Of a stretch of DNA of 64,000 nt, positions 16,501 through 24,997 are shown piece by piece (the first letter of the stretch is position 1; every line of letters begins with the position of its first letter). The position numbers and the translations under genes are program-made. Below the pieces are notes generated by a model that saw nothing but the letters and a program-made list of their open reading frames with translations, made no database searches and had not been told where the DNA came from. Source of the stretch: Candidatus Anderseniibacteriota bacterium (GTDB taxonomy: Bacteria; Patescibacteria; Andersenbacteria; UBA10190); contig JAIOOW010000002.1 of NCBI GenBank assembly GCA_021414205.1, forward strand, positions 406,731 through 470,730, in the 5' to 3' direction.

Positions 16501-17349
16501 TCAATGGACGATACCCATATTGCGCTCGAGAAAATCAATCGCGCGCTCTTCCAGATAAGCTGGATCTGAAAACATCCGCCTCCAAATCTTCGTGGCCGCA
16601 GCGATTTGCGGTATGGCGAACCCGAATGCTTCGACAGTCAGCCAACTATCATACTTGAGCTCTTTCAACATACGAAACGTAGCGTCCCAGTCGACAAGAC
16701 CTTCTCCCGGAGTAGCCCTGTTGTTCTCGGAGATGTGCACATGCGAGACTTGATCCCAGGCGCTTGTCATTGCCACATCGATACTAGCCTCCTCGATGTT
16801 TGCATGAAACGTATCATACATGAGCCTCAAATTGGGATGATTAATTCTGCGAGTAAAGGCTGCTGCGCTCCCCACATCCGTGAACATGTAACACTCGAAC
16901 CGATTAAGCGCCTCGAGCGCCAAAACAACCCCCTTCGTTCCGGCATGATCGGCGACTTCTGCGAGGCAATCCTTGCACCACATCATCTCTTGGTCAGTTG
17001 GCCCCGCGCCAGTGAACTCACCAAGAGCTGAATGCATTGGCCCGCACAGGATTCTCGCCCCAGCAGCGTCTGCGCAATCCACTGCCAACTTCAACGAGGT
17101 AACCGCTGCTGCGCGAACTTCCGGTTTTGGAGAAACTGGATTTGTGGCCGCAGTACAGATAGTCACCGCGGTGCGCTCCAACCCAATTTCGTCCAGCATC
17201 TTGCCAGTTGCGGCATAACCAGGAACAACTCCTCCAAGAATCGGCAGCTCCACACCGTCGTACCCAAACTTTCGAATCCTTTCGAGGACCCCCCTGTGCT
17301 CTGCAGTAACCTCGAATGTGTGCAACAGCATGTTCATTCCGTACTTCAT
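16501..17349 (-). CDS. sugar phosphate isomerase/epimerase, D-tagatose 3-epimerase-like
   Basis: 282 aa, xylose-isomerase-like TIM barrel. The four metal ligands of ketohexose 3-epimerases can be placed: Glu146 (LEALNRFE), Asp179 (MYDTFHANIEE), His205 (SHVHISE) and Glu240 (LTVEAFG). It probably epimerises a ketohexose or its phosphate at C3; the substrate is not readable. ATG 17349 is preferred over TTG 17358 because AAGGG lies 9 nt before it. No other gene of a sugar pathway adjoins it. Its leadered start, palindrome-rich promoter and separate terminator suggest independent, regulated expression. Confidence 0.85.
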   Translation of the reverse strand: MKYGMNMLLHTFEVTAEHRGVLERIRKFGYDGVELPILGGVVPGYAATGKMLDEIGLERTAVTICTAATNPVSPKPEVRAAAVTSLKLAVDCADAAGARILCGPMHSALGEFTGAGPTDQEMMWCKDCLAEVADHAGTKGVVLALEALNRFECYMFTDVGSAAAFTRRINHPNLRLMYDTFHANIEEASIDVAMTSAWDQVSHVHISENNRATPGEGLVDWDATFRMLKELKYDSWLTVEAFGFAIPQIAAATKIWRRMFSDPAYLEERAIDFLERNMGIVH

Positions 17350-17387
17350 CGCTTTCAACCCTTTCGTATGGCGTGTAAAAATAGCAA

Positions 17388-17439
17388 ACTGCCAACATGG
17401 CAGTGTGCAATATATAGCACACTAATGTATCTCAGTCAA
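17388..17439 (-). promoter_or_regulatory. promoter with two adjacent palindromes upstream of epimerase
   Basis: Minus-strand TTGACT (17434-17439), 17-bp spacer, TATATA (17411-17416). The -10 lies in the centre of a palindrome AGTGTGC-N8-GCACACT (17402-17423). A second perfect palindrome, ACTGCCA-N3-TGGCAGT (17388-17404), covers the predicted start and shares AGT with the first. These are plausible repressor operators. The second could also act as a weak terminator for the gene ending at 17455. Confidence 0.65.
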
Positions 17440-17454
17440 CGTCTTCAAAAATGA

Positions 17455-18228
17455 CTACTTTCCTTTTTTCGCTGCCAATTTTTTCTGAAGATCGGCATAC
17501 GAGCTATATAGCTCTATTTCGGCACGAACTTTTTTCTGAATTGCTGCTGGAGTGATTGGAAAACCAGACAAGCTTTGCGTAATGCGTTTTATTACAGCAG
17601 CTTCCGTATTAGGATCACTCAGCTTTTTCTGAATATCTTCCCACGCCTTTGAGGGAAGCATTGCGCCTGCGTTCACTCGCGAAACGGCAAATTTATAATC
17701 AGGATACTCTTCAATGACGGATTTTTTCGCTTCTCGATCAAGTGCAACGTCCGTAAAGCCACTAACAATTTGCTCTGCCGTTAACCCCGGCTTGCGCAGC
17801 TCCTTGAAACGATTATGTTTTTCTTGGAATTGCGCCGCCAAGCCACGAGCATCTTTTTTAGAGAGGCGACTTGCGTCTTTAATAACCTTAATTTTCTCAG
17901 CATCAATTTCCTTCTCAACCCCCTGAGCATATTTTACTACTGCATGATCCCCGCCGAGTTTTCCTTTCATCATAGTAATAACCGTACCAATATTCATTCC
18001 TGGGCCATAGACTGCTGGCAAAAATTCTGTCGCCATAAAACTCTCGTCTACTATATCAGCACGAGGTTCTTGAGCATGGGCTTTTTCTATTTCAGCTCCT
18101 ACTGCAAGCGCCCCCGCTCCAGCTGCAGCGTTTTTCAAAAACTCTCTACGATCCAATGTATTTCCAGAATTATTTTCTTCTGCGGATTTTTCCGGAATCA
18201 TTCTTGAACCAAAGCTTTCCATTCCCAT
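17455..18228 (-). CDS. protein with twin-arginine signal peptide, unknown function
   Basis: 257 aa. A Tat-type signal is visible near residues 27-52: DRREFLKNAAAGAGALAVGA followed by AHA. The mature part is alpha-helical and Lys/Glu-rich (KKDARGLAAQFQEKHNRFKELRK), contains MNIGTVITMMKGKLGG, and ends in a short coiled-coil-like tail (YADLQKKLAAKKGK). I recognise no enzyme family. ATG 18228 follows TATAAT (18234-18239) by 5 nt. No tatA or tatC gene lies in this window, so export by Tat depends on genes elsewhere. Confidence 0.75.
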   Translation of the reverse strand: MGMESFGSRMIPEKSAEENNSGNTLDRREFLKNAAAGAGALAVGAEIEKAHAQEPRADIVDESFMATEFLPAVYGPGMNIGTVITMMKGKLGGDHAVVKYAQGVEKEIDAEKIKVIKDASRLSKKDARGLAAQFQEKHNRFKELRKPGLTAEQIVSGFTDVALDREAKKSVIEEYPDYKFAVSRVNAGAMLPSKAWEDIQKKLSDPNTEAAVIKRITQSLSGFPITPAAIQKKVRAEIELYSSYADLQKKLAAKKGK

Positions 18229-18255
18229 ATGCAATTATATTATTACAGATAAAAG

Positions 18256-20574
18256 CTACTTCTTTACGTCGTGCCCGCCAAATTGATTACGAAGCGCAGA
18301 CACAATTTGACCGGTATAGCTTGGCGCATCTTCAGAATCAATTCTGAATTGCAACGCAGCCTGAATCACCGGAGCTGGAATACCAAGCTCTTTTGCAGCA
18401 TCCACCGTCCAATCACCCTCTCCACTATGTGCAACAGTTCCAGAAATATCTTGTAACTCAGTGCCGTGCATTCGATATGCCTCCTTCAGCCAATGCACAA
18501 GGCGGGATTCGATAACACTACCGCTGTTATATACGTGGGCAATTTTCTCAAGATCTAATTCTCCCCGCCACTCTTTGAGAACAGCAAACCCTTCTGCAAT
18601 TGCCTGCATCATCCCGTATTCAATGCCATTATGGACCATCTTGACAAAATGCCCGGCCCCAGACTCTCCCATGTATTCGTATCCGCCAGCAATAGATAAG
18701 TCAGAGAATAGACCGACCAGCTCTTTGTATACCGCCTTATCTCCGCCAATCATTAAACAAGCCCCCATGCGAGCCCCAGAAGGCCCCCCGCTCACCCCAA
18801 CATCGAGATAGCTCACCCCAATCTTCGCCAACTCCTCAGCGCGACGAATCGAATCTTTATAGAATGAATTTCCGCCGTCTATTACAACATCGCCTTGCTT
18901 TAAAGTTGCCGACAATTCCTTAATTACATCATCAACAACGGGATGCGGGACCATAAGCCAGTAGATGCGCCCAGACAATGAAGATATAGCGCTCACTACG
19001 GAAGCACCCCTTTCTTCTACTTGCTTGCGCGCGCCTTCATTTGGATCATATGCCGTAACTGACCAACCGTAATCCAATAATCGCTCCACCATATTTGAAC
19101 CCATCTTTCCGAGGCCAATATATGCAATTTCCTTCTTTGGGATTTTTGGCTGCGGATCCAAATCACTAATCGCGTGAGCTTCCGATCCTTTCGGATATGA
19201 AATAAGCGGAATGGCATCACGCTGCCACGCCGAAATAATCGGGTCGATAAATTTCCAGCTTGCCGTTATCTCTTCAGTTGAAACAAACGATGTCTGATTA
19301 CCCTCAATAGCATCGCGCAATAGCTTTGCATACGCGTCTAAAAATTCGCTTCCCGAGAAAGCGCTTTCATAGTCAAACGAAAAATCTCGCTCTTCTACAA
19401 CCATCTCTCCGCCTGGCTTCTTCGCCCAAAACGACATAGAGATACGCTCCTCCGGCTGTACTTGATATCGTAAAATGTTTGTAAAATGTGTATCTGATGG
19501 ACACAAGCACGGCGTCTGGTGGCGGAATTTCACCACTACTTCAACCTTCGCATCATCCATCCCCTTTCCACTTCGTAAAAATATTGGAACACCCCTCCAC
19601 TGAGGGAGGTTCAATTTTGCCTCCAGTTGAAAATATGTTTCCGTTTGCGACCCACTCGCAACGCCATCTTCTTTTGCATACCCATCATACTGACCGCGCA
19701 ATGTATATCGGGCAATATCTTGCGCATCCATTGTCTCAAGGGCTTCCAACACTTTTGCACGCGCATTGCGGATAGAATCTGCATCAAACGCTCCCGGGTT
19801 CTGCATAGTAAAGAGCGCAAGCAACTGCAACATATGGTTCTGCCCAACATCCCGCAAAGCACCTACCCCGTCATAAAATGCTCCGCGCCCCTCAACATCT
19901 ATTTTTTCATACAAATGAATATGAATGCTATCGATAGAGCGAGCATCCCATGCTGGTTCTAAAAATACATTTGAAAATCGAAATGCTAAGATATTCTGCA
20001 CCGTATCCTTACCTAAATAATGATCGATTCTATACACCTGCTCTTCTTTAAATAACTTTCCGAGCAATTCATCAAGCGCTTGCGCCGTTGCCAAGTCTTT
20101 TCCGAACGGCTTCTCAACAATCACGCGCGTCCATCCCTCATCGCCACCACAAGGAATCGTAAGCCCAGAATCCGCGAGCTGCTGCAGGATCTCCTCGTAA
20201 TATTCAGGCGGAACTGCCAAATGAAATAATTTATTTGCGCACGTATGCCATTGCCCATCTTGCTTACCGAGTAGTGCTGCCAACTTTTCATAGCCATCTT
20301 TTTCAGCAAAATTACCCGTGCAATATGAAAATATCCTAGAAAAGCTATTCACTTTTTCTTCATCTGCGCCCTGCTCCCGGAGCACTTCTGCGACGTATTG
20401 CTGGAACGATTCATCAGAAAATTCCCTACGGGCAAACGCCACAATATGCATTAATTCCGGCAAATTACCGTCGGAATATAGCCTAAATAAAGCGGGAATT
20501 AGCTTTCTCTTGGTTAAATCGCCCGTAGCGCCAAATATGGTTAAAATCGTTGGAAGGGTGGGGGGTTTTTGCAT
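18256..20574 (-). CDS. zwf-gnd: fused glucose-6-phosphate dehydrogenase / 6-phosphogluconate dehydrogenase
   Basis: 772 aa in one uninterrupted frame. Residues 1 to about 470 are G6PDH: Rossmann motif FGATGDLTKRKLIPALF at 14-30 and active-site RIDHYLGKDTVQNILAFRF. From about 480 a complete short-form 6PGDH begins: IAYIGLGKMGSNMVERLLDYG, VIDGGNSFYKDS, DVGVSGGPSGARMG, and catalytic Lys/Asn in HFVKMVHNGIEYGMMQ. One chain could therefore catalyse both oxidative pentose-phosphate dehydrogenations. The lactonase step between them has no gene here. ATG 20574 follows TACAAT by 6 nt. Confidence 0.94.
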   Translation of the reverse strand: MQKPPTLPTILTIFGATGDLTKRKLIPALFRLYSDGNLPELMHIVAFARREFSDESFQQYVAEVLREQGADEEKVNSFSRIFSYCTGNFAEKDGYEKLAALLGKQDGQWHTCANKLFHLAVPPEYYEEILQQLADSGLTIPCGGDEGWTRVIVEKPFGKDLATAQALDELLGKLFKEEQVYRIDHYLGKDTVQNILAFRFSNVFLEPAWDARSIDSIHIHLYEKIDVEGRGAFYDGVGALRDVGQNHMLQLLALFTMQNPGAFDADSIRNARAKVLEALETMDAQDIARYTLRGQYDGYAKEDGVASGSQTETYFQLEAKLNLPQWRGVPIFLRSGKGMDDAKVEVVVKFRHQTPCLCPSDTHFTNILRYQVQPEERISMSFWAKKPGGEMVVEERDFSFDYESAFSGSEFLDAYAKLLRDAIEGNQTSFVSTEEITASWKFIDPIISAWQRDAIPLISYPKGSEAHAISDLDPQPKIPKKEIAYIGLGKMGSNMVERLLDYGWSVTAYDPNEGARKQVEERGASVVSAISSLSGRIYWLMVPHPVVDDVIKELSATLKQGDVVIDGGNSFYKDSIRRAEELAKIGVSYLDVGVSGGPSGARMGACLMIGGDKAVYKELVGLFSDLSIAGGYEYMGESGAGHFVKMVHNGIEYGMMQAIAEGFAVLKEWRGELDLEKIAHVYNSGSVIESRLVHWLKEAYRMHGTELQDISGTVAHSGEGDWTVDAAKELGIPAPVIQAALQFRIDSEDAPSYTGQIVSALRNQFGGHDVKK

Positions 20575-20580
20575 AAAGGC

Positions 20581-20608
20581 ATTGTACACCGTTTTTTCAC
20601 TTACCCAA
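20581..20608 (-). promoter_or_regulatory. promoter of zwf-gnd, leaderless spacing
   Basis: Minus-strand TTGGGT (20603-20608), 16-bp spacer, TACAAT (20581-20586), then 6 nt to the ATG at 20574. The -35 lies inside the end of the upstream SDR gene. Confidence 0.55.
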
Positions 20609-21355
20609 TATGCGCAATATTCTTACCCCTAACGCCTGCCACCATGGAGCAATATAGCGCAATTTAGGATTTTTCGATTCTGCGGCACGAACGATACAGC
20701 GGACAATTGACGTTGTTGACTGTGCTTCTAGAAGTTTAAAAAATGCTTCCAGTCGCTCTCGAACTGCTCCCTGCTGGCTTGCAATCATGCGCTGATTAAA
20801 GCCAGTATGATATGCGCCGGGCTCCACGAGGGAAACATGAACCCCTGTACCAAGTATCCGCATCTCGCCTCGCAACGCTTCTGCCCCGCCCGAAAGCGCA
20901 AATTTCGTCATAGCATACGGCGCCAAAAATGGCATCATAACTCTGCCTGCGGTTGAGCTGATAAACACAACAGTACCGGATCTGCGCTGCGCCATATTCG
21001 AAAGAGCGATTTGCGTGAGCTCAAGAGACGAGAACAGATTTGTTTCAAAAATGCTTCTGACAGTATTCATATTAACAGTCGCAAGACTGCCAGATTCCCC
21101 GATTGCTGCATTATTAATCAGCACATCAATATCAGGATACTTTTTCAAAAGCTCGCGATCTTCCGGAATTGCAATGTCCAGCTTAAAACTATCCAGCACA
21201 AGATTGTTTTTCGCAGCCTCTTGGGCAAGAGCGTCAGATTGTTCTTGGGTATGCGTCGTTGCAATTACCCGGTGTCCGCGGCGCGCTAGTGCGAATGCAG
21301 ACTCTTTGCCGATACCGGAGCCTGCACCCGTAATGAGAATTGTTTTATGCGCCAT
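20597..21355 (-). CDS. short-chain dehydrogenase/reductase
   Basis: 252-aa classical SDR. The NAD(P) motif is TGAGSGIGKESAFAL (about 10-24). The remaining signatures are NNAAIGESG, catalytic Ser in ISSTAGRVM, and YAMTK (Tyr and Lys spaced by three). A basic residue at the end of the second strand region (ARRGHRVIATTH) hints at NADP preference. Substrate unknown. Its ATG follows the stop of the SIMPL gene by 6 nt, so the two form an operon. Confidence 0.92.
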   Translation of the reverse strand: MAHKTILITGAGSGIGKESAFALARRGHRVIATTHTQEQSDALAQEAAKNNLVLDSFKLDIAIPEDRELLKKYPDIDVLINNAAIGESGSLATVNMNTVRSIFETNLFSSLELTQIALSNMAQRRSGTVVFISSTAGRVMMPFLAPYAMTKFALSGGAEALRGEMRILGTGVHVSLVEPGAYHTGFNQRMIASQQGAVRERLEAFFKLLEAQSTTSIVRCIVRAAESKNPKLRYIAPWWQALGVRILRILGK

Positions 21356-21361
21356 GTATGG

Positions 21362-22084
21362 CTATCGAATCTCGTACGTAACCGATACGGTCGTTGTTGT
21401 TTCTTGTGTGCCTACAGGAACTTCTGGGGTTGTCGGCACTCCGCCGCCAATGCCAAGCTTAGAATCCATTGCGTATGGGATAGGGCGAGGATTATTAGAA
21501 TCCACAGAATACGTCTTCACCTTTCCTAGATGAACATGCAAAGAGCCTGCAATCGCTTCTGCCTTTTTCTGGGCGTTCGCAATAGCGTCTTGTTCGGCAG
21601 ACACATCAGCCACAGACTGGTCATCGCTCGTGAATGAAACTCCCCCCACTTGGTTTGCACCAGCCCCTGTTGCTTTCGCAATCACGTCACCAGATTTTTT
21701 CGTATCCCTAATTGTCACATCGATTTGCTGAGTCGCATCAAACCCCTTCGGTGTTTGCGCTCCGTTCGTGTAATCATATGCGGGATTTACTGAAATTCCC
21801 TGCGTTGCAATATCCTTATCTTCGATGCCAAGCGCACGCACAGATGCCAATACTGCATTTATTTTTTTCGCCATCTGATCTGTCGCGTCTTGCGCCGATG
21901 ATGCGCTTGAAATATTCACGCCAAGTGTTACATGCGCGATATTTGGAACTTGCTTCGAAGTTCCCATTCCCTGAACAGTAATTGAGCGGTCAGCATTCCG
22001 AACAGGATCGGAAACAATATATTGACCAGCTATAAAACTTACTCCTACGATGCCCGCTACGATATATAAAGATGTGGTGTTCAT
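21362..22084 (-). CDS. SIMPL (DUF541) domain protein, membrane-anchored
   Basis: 240 aa. An N-terminal hydrophobic helix (LYIVAGIVGVSFIAGQYIV) serves as anchor or signal. The SIMPL domain shows ITVQGMGTSKQVPNIAHVTLGV, IATQGISVNPAYDY, and QQIDVTIRDTKKSGDVI. The family is periplasmic or surface-exposed and of poorly defined role (linked to oxidative stress in some bacteria). ATG 22084 follows TATACT (22092-22097) by 7 nt. It heads an operon with the SDR gene. Confidence 0.88.
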   Translation of the reverse strand: MNTTSLYIVAGIVGVSFIAGQYIVSDPVRNADRSITVQGMGTSKQVPNIAHVTLGVNISSASSAQDATDQMAKKINAVLASVRALGIEDKDIATQGISVNPAYDYTNGAQTPKGFDATQQIDVTIRDTKKSGDVIAKATGAGANQVGGVSFTSDDQSVADVSAEQDAIANAQKKAEAIAGSLHVHLGKVKTYSVDSNNPRPIPYAMDSKLGIGGGVPTTPEVPVGTQETTTTVSVTYEIR

Positions 22085-22104
22085 GAAGACAAGTATATCA
22101 CGCC

Positions 22105-22488
22105 TTACCGGCACTTCGCACAAATGCCTTCAAGTTCTATGGAATGATGCTTGGTGATAAACCCCGTTTTCTTTCGAATCTTTTCATCATCATAATTCAC
22201 GTCGGCATCTTCCAAGTCTTGTACAGCTCCGCATATCTGGCACGTAATGTGGTGGTGGTGTGGCATTCCAGCCCATTCATAGCGGCTTCCACGCTCTCGC
22301 CAATCAACAGCATGAATTTTATTTTCTTGCTCTAAGCGCATAACAGTACGAAATACCGTAGAATACGCCGTTTCAGGGTACGTTTTCTGCACTTGACGAA
22401 ACACTTCTCGAATAGAGATTGGTTCTGCCGTAATAGTAAATACATGCTCTATAAAGATCTTTTTCTTTGTATTGCGCGTTGTTGACAT
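22105..22488 (-). CDS. fur: Fur-family metalloregulator, probably Zur-like
   Basis: 127 aa. A winged-helix DNA-binding domain (about 20-75: ISIREVFRQVQKTYPETAYS with recognition helix STVFRTVMRLEQEN) precedes a metal domain with HHHH (PHHHHITCQICG) and two CxxC pairs (CQIC, CAKC). Divergent position to znuACB, and shared palindromic promoter DNA, point to a zinc-responsive repressor (Zur) controlling itself and zinc uptake. Metal specificity is inferred from context. ATG 22488 lies 6 nt after TATAGT. Confidence 0.9.
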   Translation of the reverse strand: MSTTRNTKKKIFIEHVFTITAEPISIREVFRQVQKTYPETAYSTVFRTVMRLEQENKIHAVDWRERGSRYEWAGMPHHHHITCQICGAVQDLEDADVNYDDEKIRKKTGFITKHHSIELEGICAKCR

Positions 22489-22494
22489 ATGCGC

Positions 22495-22555
22495 ACTATA
22501 GCACTAAGTATCATTATTGCAAGTTAATTGCATTTAAGAAAAAAGGGGCTACGAT
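22495..22555. promoter_or_regulatory. divergent fur/znuA promoters with shared central palindrome (candidate Zur box)
   Basis: Palindrome TGCAA-GTTAA-TTGCA at 22518-22532. Its right arm is part of the znuA -35 TTGCAT (22528-22533), 16 bp from TACGAT (22550-22555), which is 6 nt before the znuA ATG. Its left arm is part of the minus-strand -35 TTGCAA (22517-22522), 16 bp from TATAGT (22495-22500), which is 6 nt before the fur ATG. One bound dimer could block both promoters. Confidence 0.7.
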
Positions 22556-22561
22556 AACACT

Positions 22562-23485
22562 ATGGACAAAAAATTGATTAGTTTTGGCATTATCCTACTG
22601 GCACTAGTTGGCATTGGTACGCTTCTCGTGCCTCGCTCAAAAAACACACCCACAACCCAATCCCCCAAGCTGCAGATTATTGCCAGTTTTTACCCAATGG
22701 CCTTTTTTGCAGAGCAGATTGCGGGAGATAATGCGAACGTTACGAACGTAACTCCGGCCGGCGCAGAACCTCATGACTATGAACCGTCCACTCAAGACAT
22801 CGCTCAAATGGAGCATGCAAGTCTTATTATCCTTAATGGCAATGTTGAACCATGGGGAGATAAAATCAAGACGAACTTAAAAAACAGCTCTATAAAAATT
22901 ATTACAGCAGGCGAAGGACTTGCAACACGAACACTCACTGAAAATGACATCACAAGCGCAGATCCGCACGTATGGCTCGATCCGGTATTAGCAAAACAAG
23001 AGGTGCGGAAGATTTCGGATGCAATTATTCAAATCGATCCTGCAAATAAAAATTTGTACACAACAAACACTAATGCAGTATTGCAAAAATTAGACCAGCT
23101 CGACAACACATACAAAACTGGCCTCGCATCATGCACAACTAAAGATATCATCACATCCCATGCCGCATTCGGATATTTGGCACAACAATACGGCCTAAAT
23201 CAACTGGCTATTGCGGGCTTATCTCCGGATGAAGAACCATCTGCGCAAGCATTGATTGCAACGGCAAAATTTGTACAAGAACACAATGTTAAATATATAT
23301 TTTTCGAAAGCCTGGTATCCCCAAAACTATCTCAAACTATTGCAAATGAAACGGGCGCACAAACACTAGAGCTAAATCCGCTCGAAGGGCTAACGAAAGA
23401 TCAGCAACAACAAGGCGAGGATTATTTTACTGTCATGTACAATAATCTGCATAACCTCCAAACAGCGCTCTCATGCACAATGTAA
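22562..23485 (+). CDS. znuA: zinc ABC transporter substrate-binding protein
   Basis: 307 aa, cluster A-I metal-binding protein. Residues 5-23 are a hydrophobic anchor or signal without a lipobox cysteine. Metal-site motifs are PAGAEPHDYEPS (His), DPHVWLDP (His) and TSHAAFGYLAQQYGL (His). Further typical segments are IAGLSPDEEPSAQAL and ESLVSPKLSQTIANETGA. The His-rich loop of many ZnuA proteins is missing. It overlaps znuC by 13 nt, so the three znu genes are one operon. Confidence 0.93.
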   Translation: MDKKLISFGIILLALVGIGTLLVPRSKNTPTTQSPKLQIIASFYPMAFFAEQIAGDNANVTNVTPAGAEPHDYEPSTQDIAQMEHASLIILNGNVEPWGDKIKTNLKNSSIKIITAGEGLATRTLTENDITSADPHVWLDPVLAKQEVRKISDAIIQIDPANKNLYTTNTNAVLQKLDQLDNTYKTGLASCTTKDIITSHAAFGYLAQQYGLNQLAIAGLSPDEEPSAQALIATAKFVQEHNVKYIFFESLVSPKLSQTIANETGAQTLELNPLEGLTKDQQQQGEDYFTVMYNNLHNLQTALSCTM

Positions 23486-24174
23486 ACCACAAAGAGAATA
23501 TCATAGAATGTATTGATGTTTCTTTTTCATACGGATCCGAAAACGTAATTCAAGATATCTACCTTGCAGTGCATCGCGGAGATTACTTGGGAATCGCGGG
23601 GCCGAATGGCGGCGGAAAAACGACACTGCTCAAAATCATGCTAGGCCTGCTCACCCCACAATCCGGAAGCGTGAAATTGTTCGGAACGGATATTAGGAAT
23701 TTTAAAGATTGGCACAAAATCGGCTACGTTCCTCAAAAGGCAACCAGCTTCGATGTTAACTTCCCTGCAACGGTGTTCGAGGTTGTATTAATGGGCACAT
23801 ACGGCAAACGCGGCATCGGCCGCCCAACAACGAAAGAAGATAAAACATCCGCCCTAGAAGCTTTGAAAAAAGTGGAAATGGACGGCTTCGCCAATCGCCT
23901 TATTGGGGATTTATCTGGGGGCCAGCAGCAGCGCGTATTTATTGCGCGAGCGCTCGTCAGCAATCCTGAAGTTATCTTTCTTGATGAGCCGACAACGGGC
24001 GTAGATGAAGCGGCGCAAAAAGAATTCTATGCGCTCCTGCAGACACTCAACAGAACATACGACGTAACGCTCGTATTTATTTCTCATGACCATACCGCGC
24101 TTGCGCGCGAAGCCACGGAAATTGCGACGATCCATAAAACACTTACCTACGAAGTAAACACACATCATGATTGA
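23473..24174 (+). CDS. znuC: zinc ABC transporter ATP-binding protein
   Basis: 233-aa ABC ATPase. Walker A GPNGGGKTTLLK (about residues 43-54), Q-loop VPQKATSFD, signature LSGGQQQRVFIARAL, Walker B VIFLDEPTTGVD and H-loop FISHDHTAL are all intact. It overlaps znuA by 13 nt and znuB by 8 nt, indicating tight translational coupling. Confidence 0.95.
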   Translation: MHNVNHKENIIECIDVSFSYGSENVIQDIYLAVHRGDYLGIAGPNGGGKTTLLKIMLGLLTPQSGSVKLFGTDIRNFKDWHKIGYVPQKATSFDVNFPATVFEVVLMGTYGKRGIGRPTTKEDKTSALEALKKVEMDGFANRLIGDLSGGQQQRVFIARALVSNPEVIFLDEPTTGVDEAAQKEFYALLQTLNRTYDVTLVFISHDHTALAREATEIATIHKTLTYEVNTHHD

Positions 24175-24997
24175 ATTATTACAATATAGCTTTGTAGTCC
24201 GAGGTCTTATTGCGGGCATCATTATTGCAATCATCGCTCCATTCATCGGCATATTCTTAGTCTTGCGCAGATACTCCCTGATCGCAGACACGTTATCGCA
24301 CGTGTCGTTTGCTGGTATTGCAATCGGCTTTTTATTTGGTATTAATCCGATCATTACCGCGATTATCGCATCCGTAGTATCCAGCATCGCGATTGAACGG
24401 CTTCGCATTAGCAAAAAAGTATATGGCGAATCAGCATTATCGCTCTTTTTATCAGGCAGCCTTGCAATTGCCATTGTCTTAATCAGTTTCTATCACGGGT
24501 TTAATACGAATCTCACAAACTACTTATTCGGGAGCATCGTTACCGTCCAGCAGTCTGACTTATTCATGATAGCGGGAGTAAGCGTAGTGGTACTACTTCT
24601 CCTTATCGGCTTCTACAAAGAATTAATATATATTTCGTTCGACGAGGACTCAGCGCTCGTGAGCGGAATCCCGGTTCGCCTCATCAATATTATTTTAATT
24701 ATTTTATCCGCTCTCGTAGTTGCGCTTTCCATCCCAATTATCGGCATATTGCTCATATCTGCGTTAATAGTCATCCCCGTTCTCACCGCTCTTCAGTTCA
24801 GAAAAAGTTTTCAAGCTACACTTATCATCGCCGAAGCAGTCTCTTTACTATCCGTCATAGCAGGGATCGTCATATCGTTTTATCTCAACCTATCTACGGG
24901 CGGAACAATCGTCCTGATTGCCTTAGCATGTTTTATACTAGCGTTTTTCCTCAATTCTTTTCAGTCCAGCTCGAAAACTGTCCGCGTAGCTCCTTAA
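24167..24997 (+). CDS. znuB: zinc ABC transporter permease
   Basis: 276-aa ABC-3 family membrane protein with about eight hydrophobic segments. Family signatures are FIGIFLVLRRYSLIADTLSH and VSFAGIAIGF near the N-terminus, and ISFDEDSALVSGIPV with the following IPIIGILLISALIVIPVLTA. Its last 47 nt overlap the convergent end of the HNH nuclease gene on the other strand. Confidence 0.95.
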   Translation: MIELLQYSFVVRGLIAGIIIAIIAPFIGIFLVLRRYSLIADTLSHVSFAGIAIGFLFGINPIITAIIASVVSSIAIERLRISKKVYGESALSLFLSGSLAIAIVLISFYHGFNTNLTNYLFGSIVTVQQSDLFMIAGVSVVVLLLLIGFYKELIYISFDEDSALVSGIPVRLINIILIILSALVVALSIPIIGILLISALIVIPVLTALQFRKSFQATLIIAEAVSLLSVIAGIVISFYLNLSTGGTIVLIALACFILAFFLNSFQSSSKTVRVAP

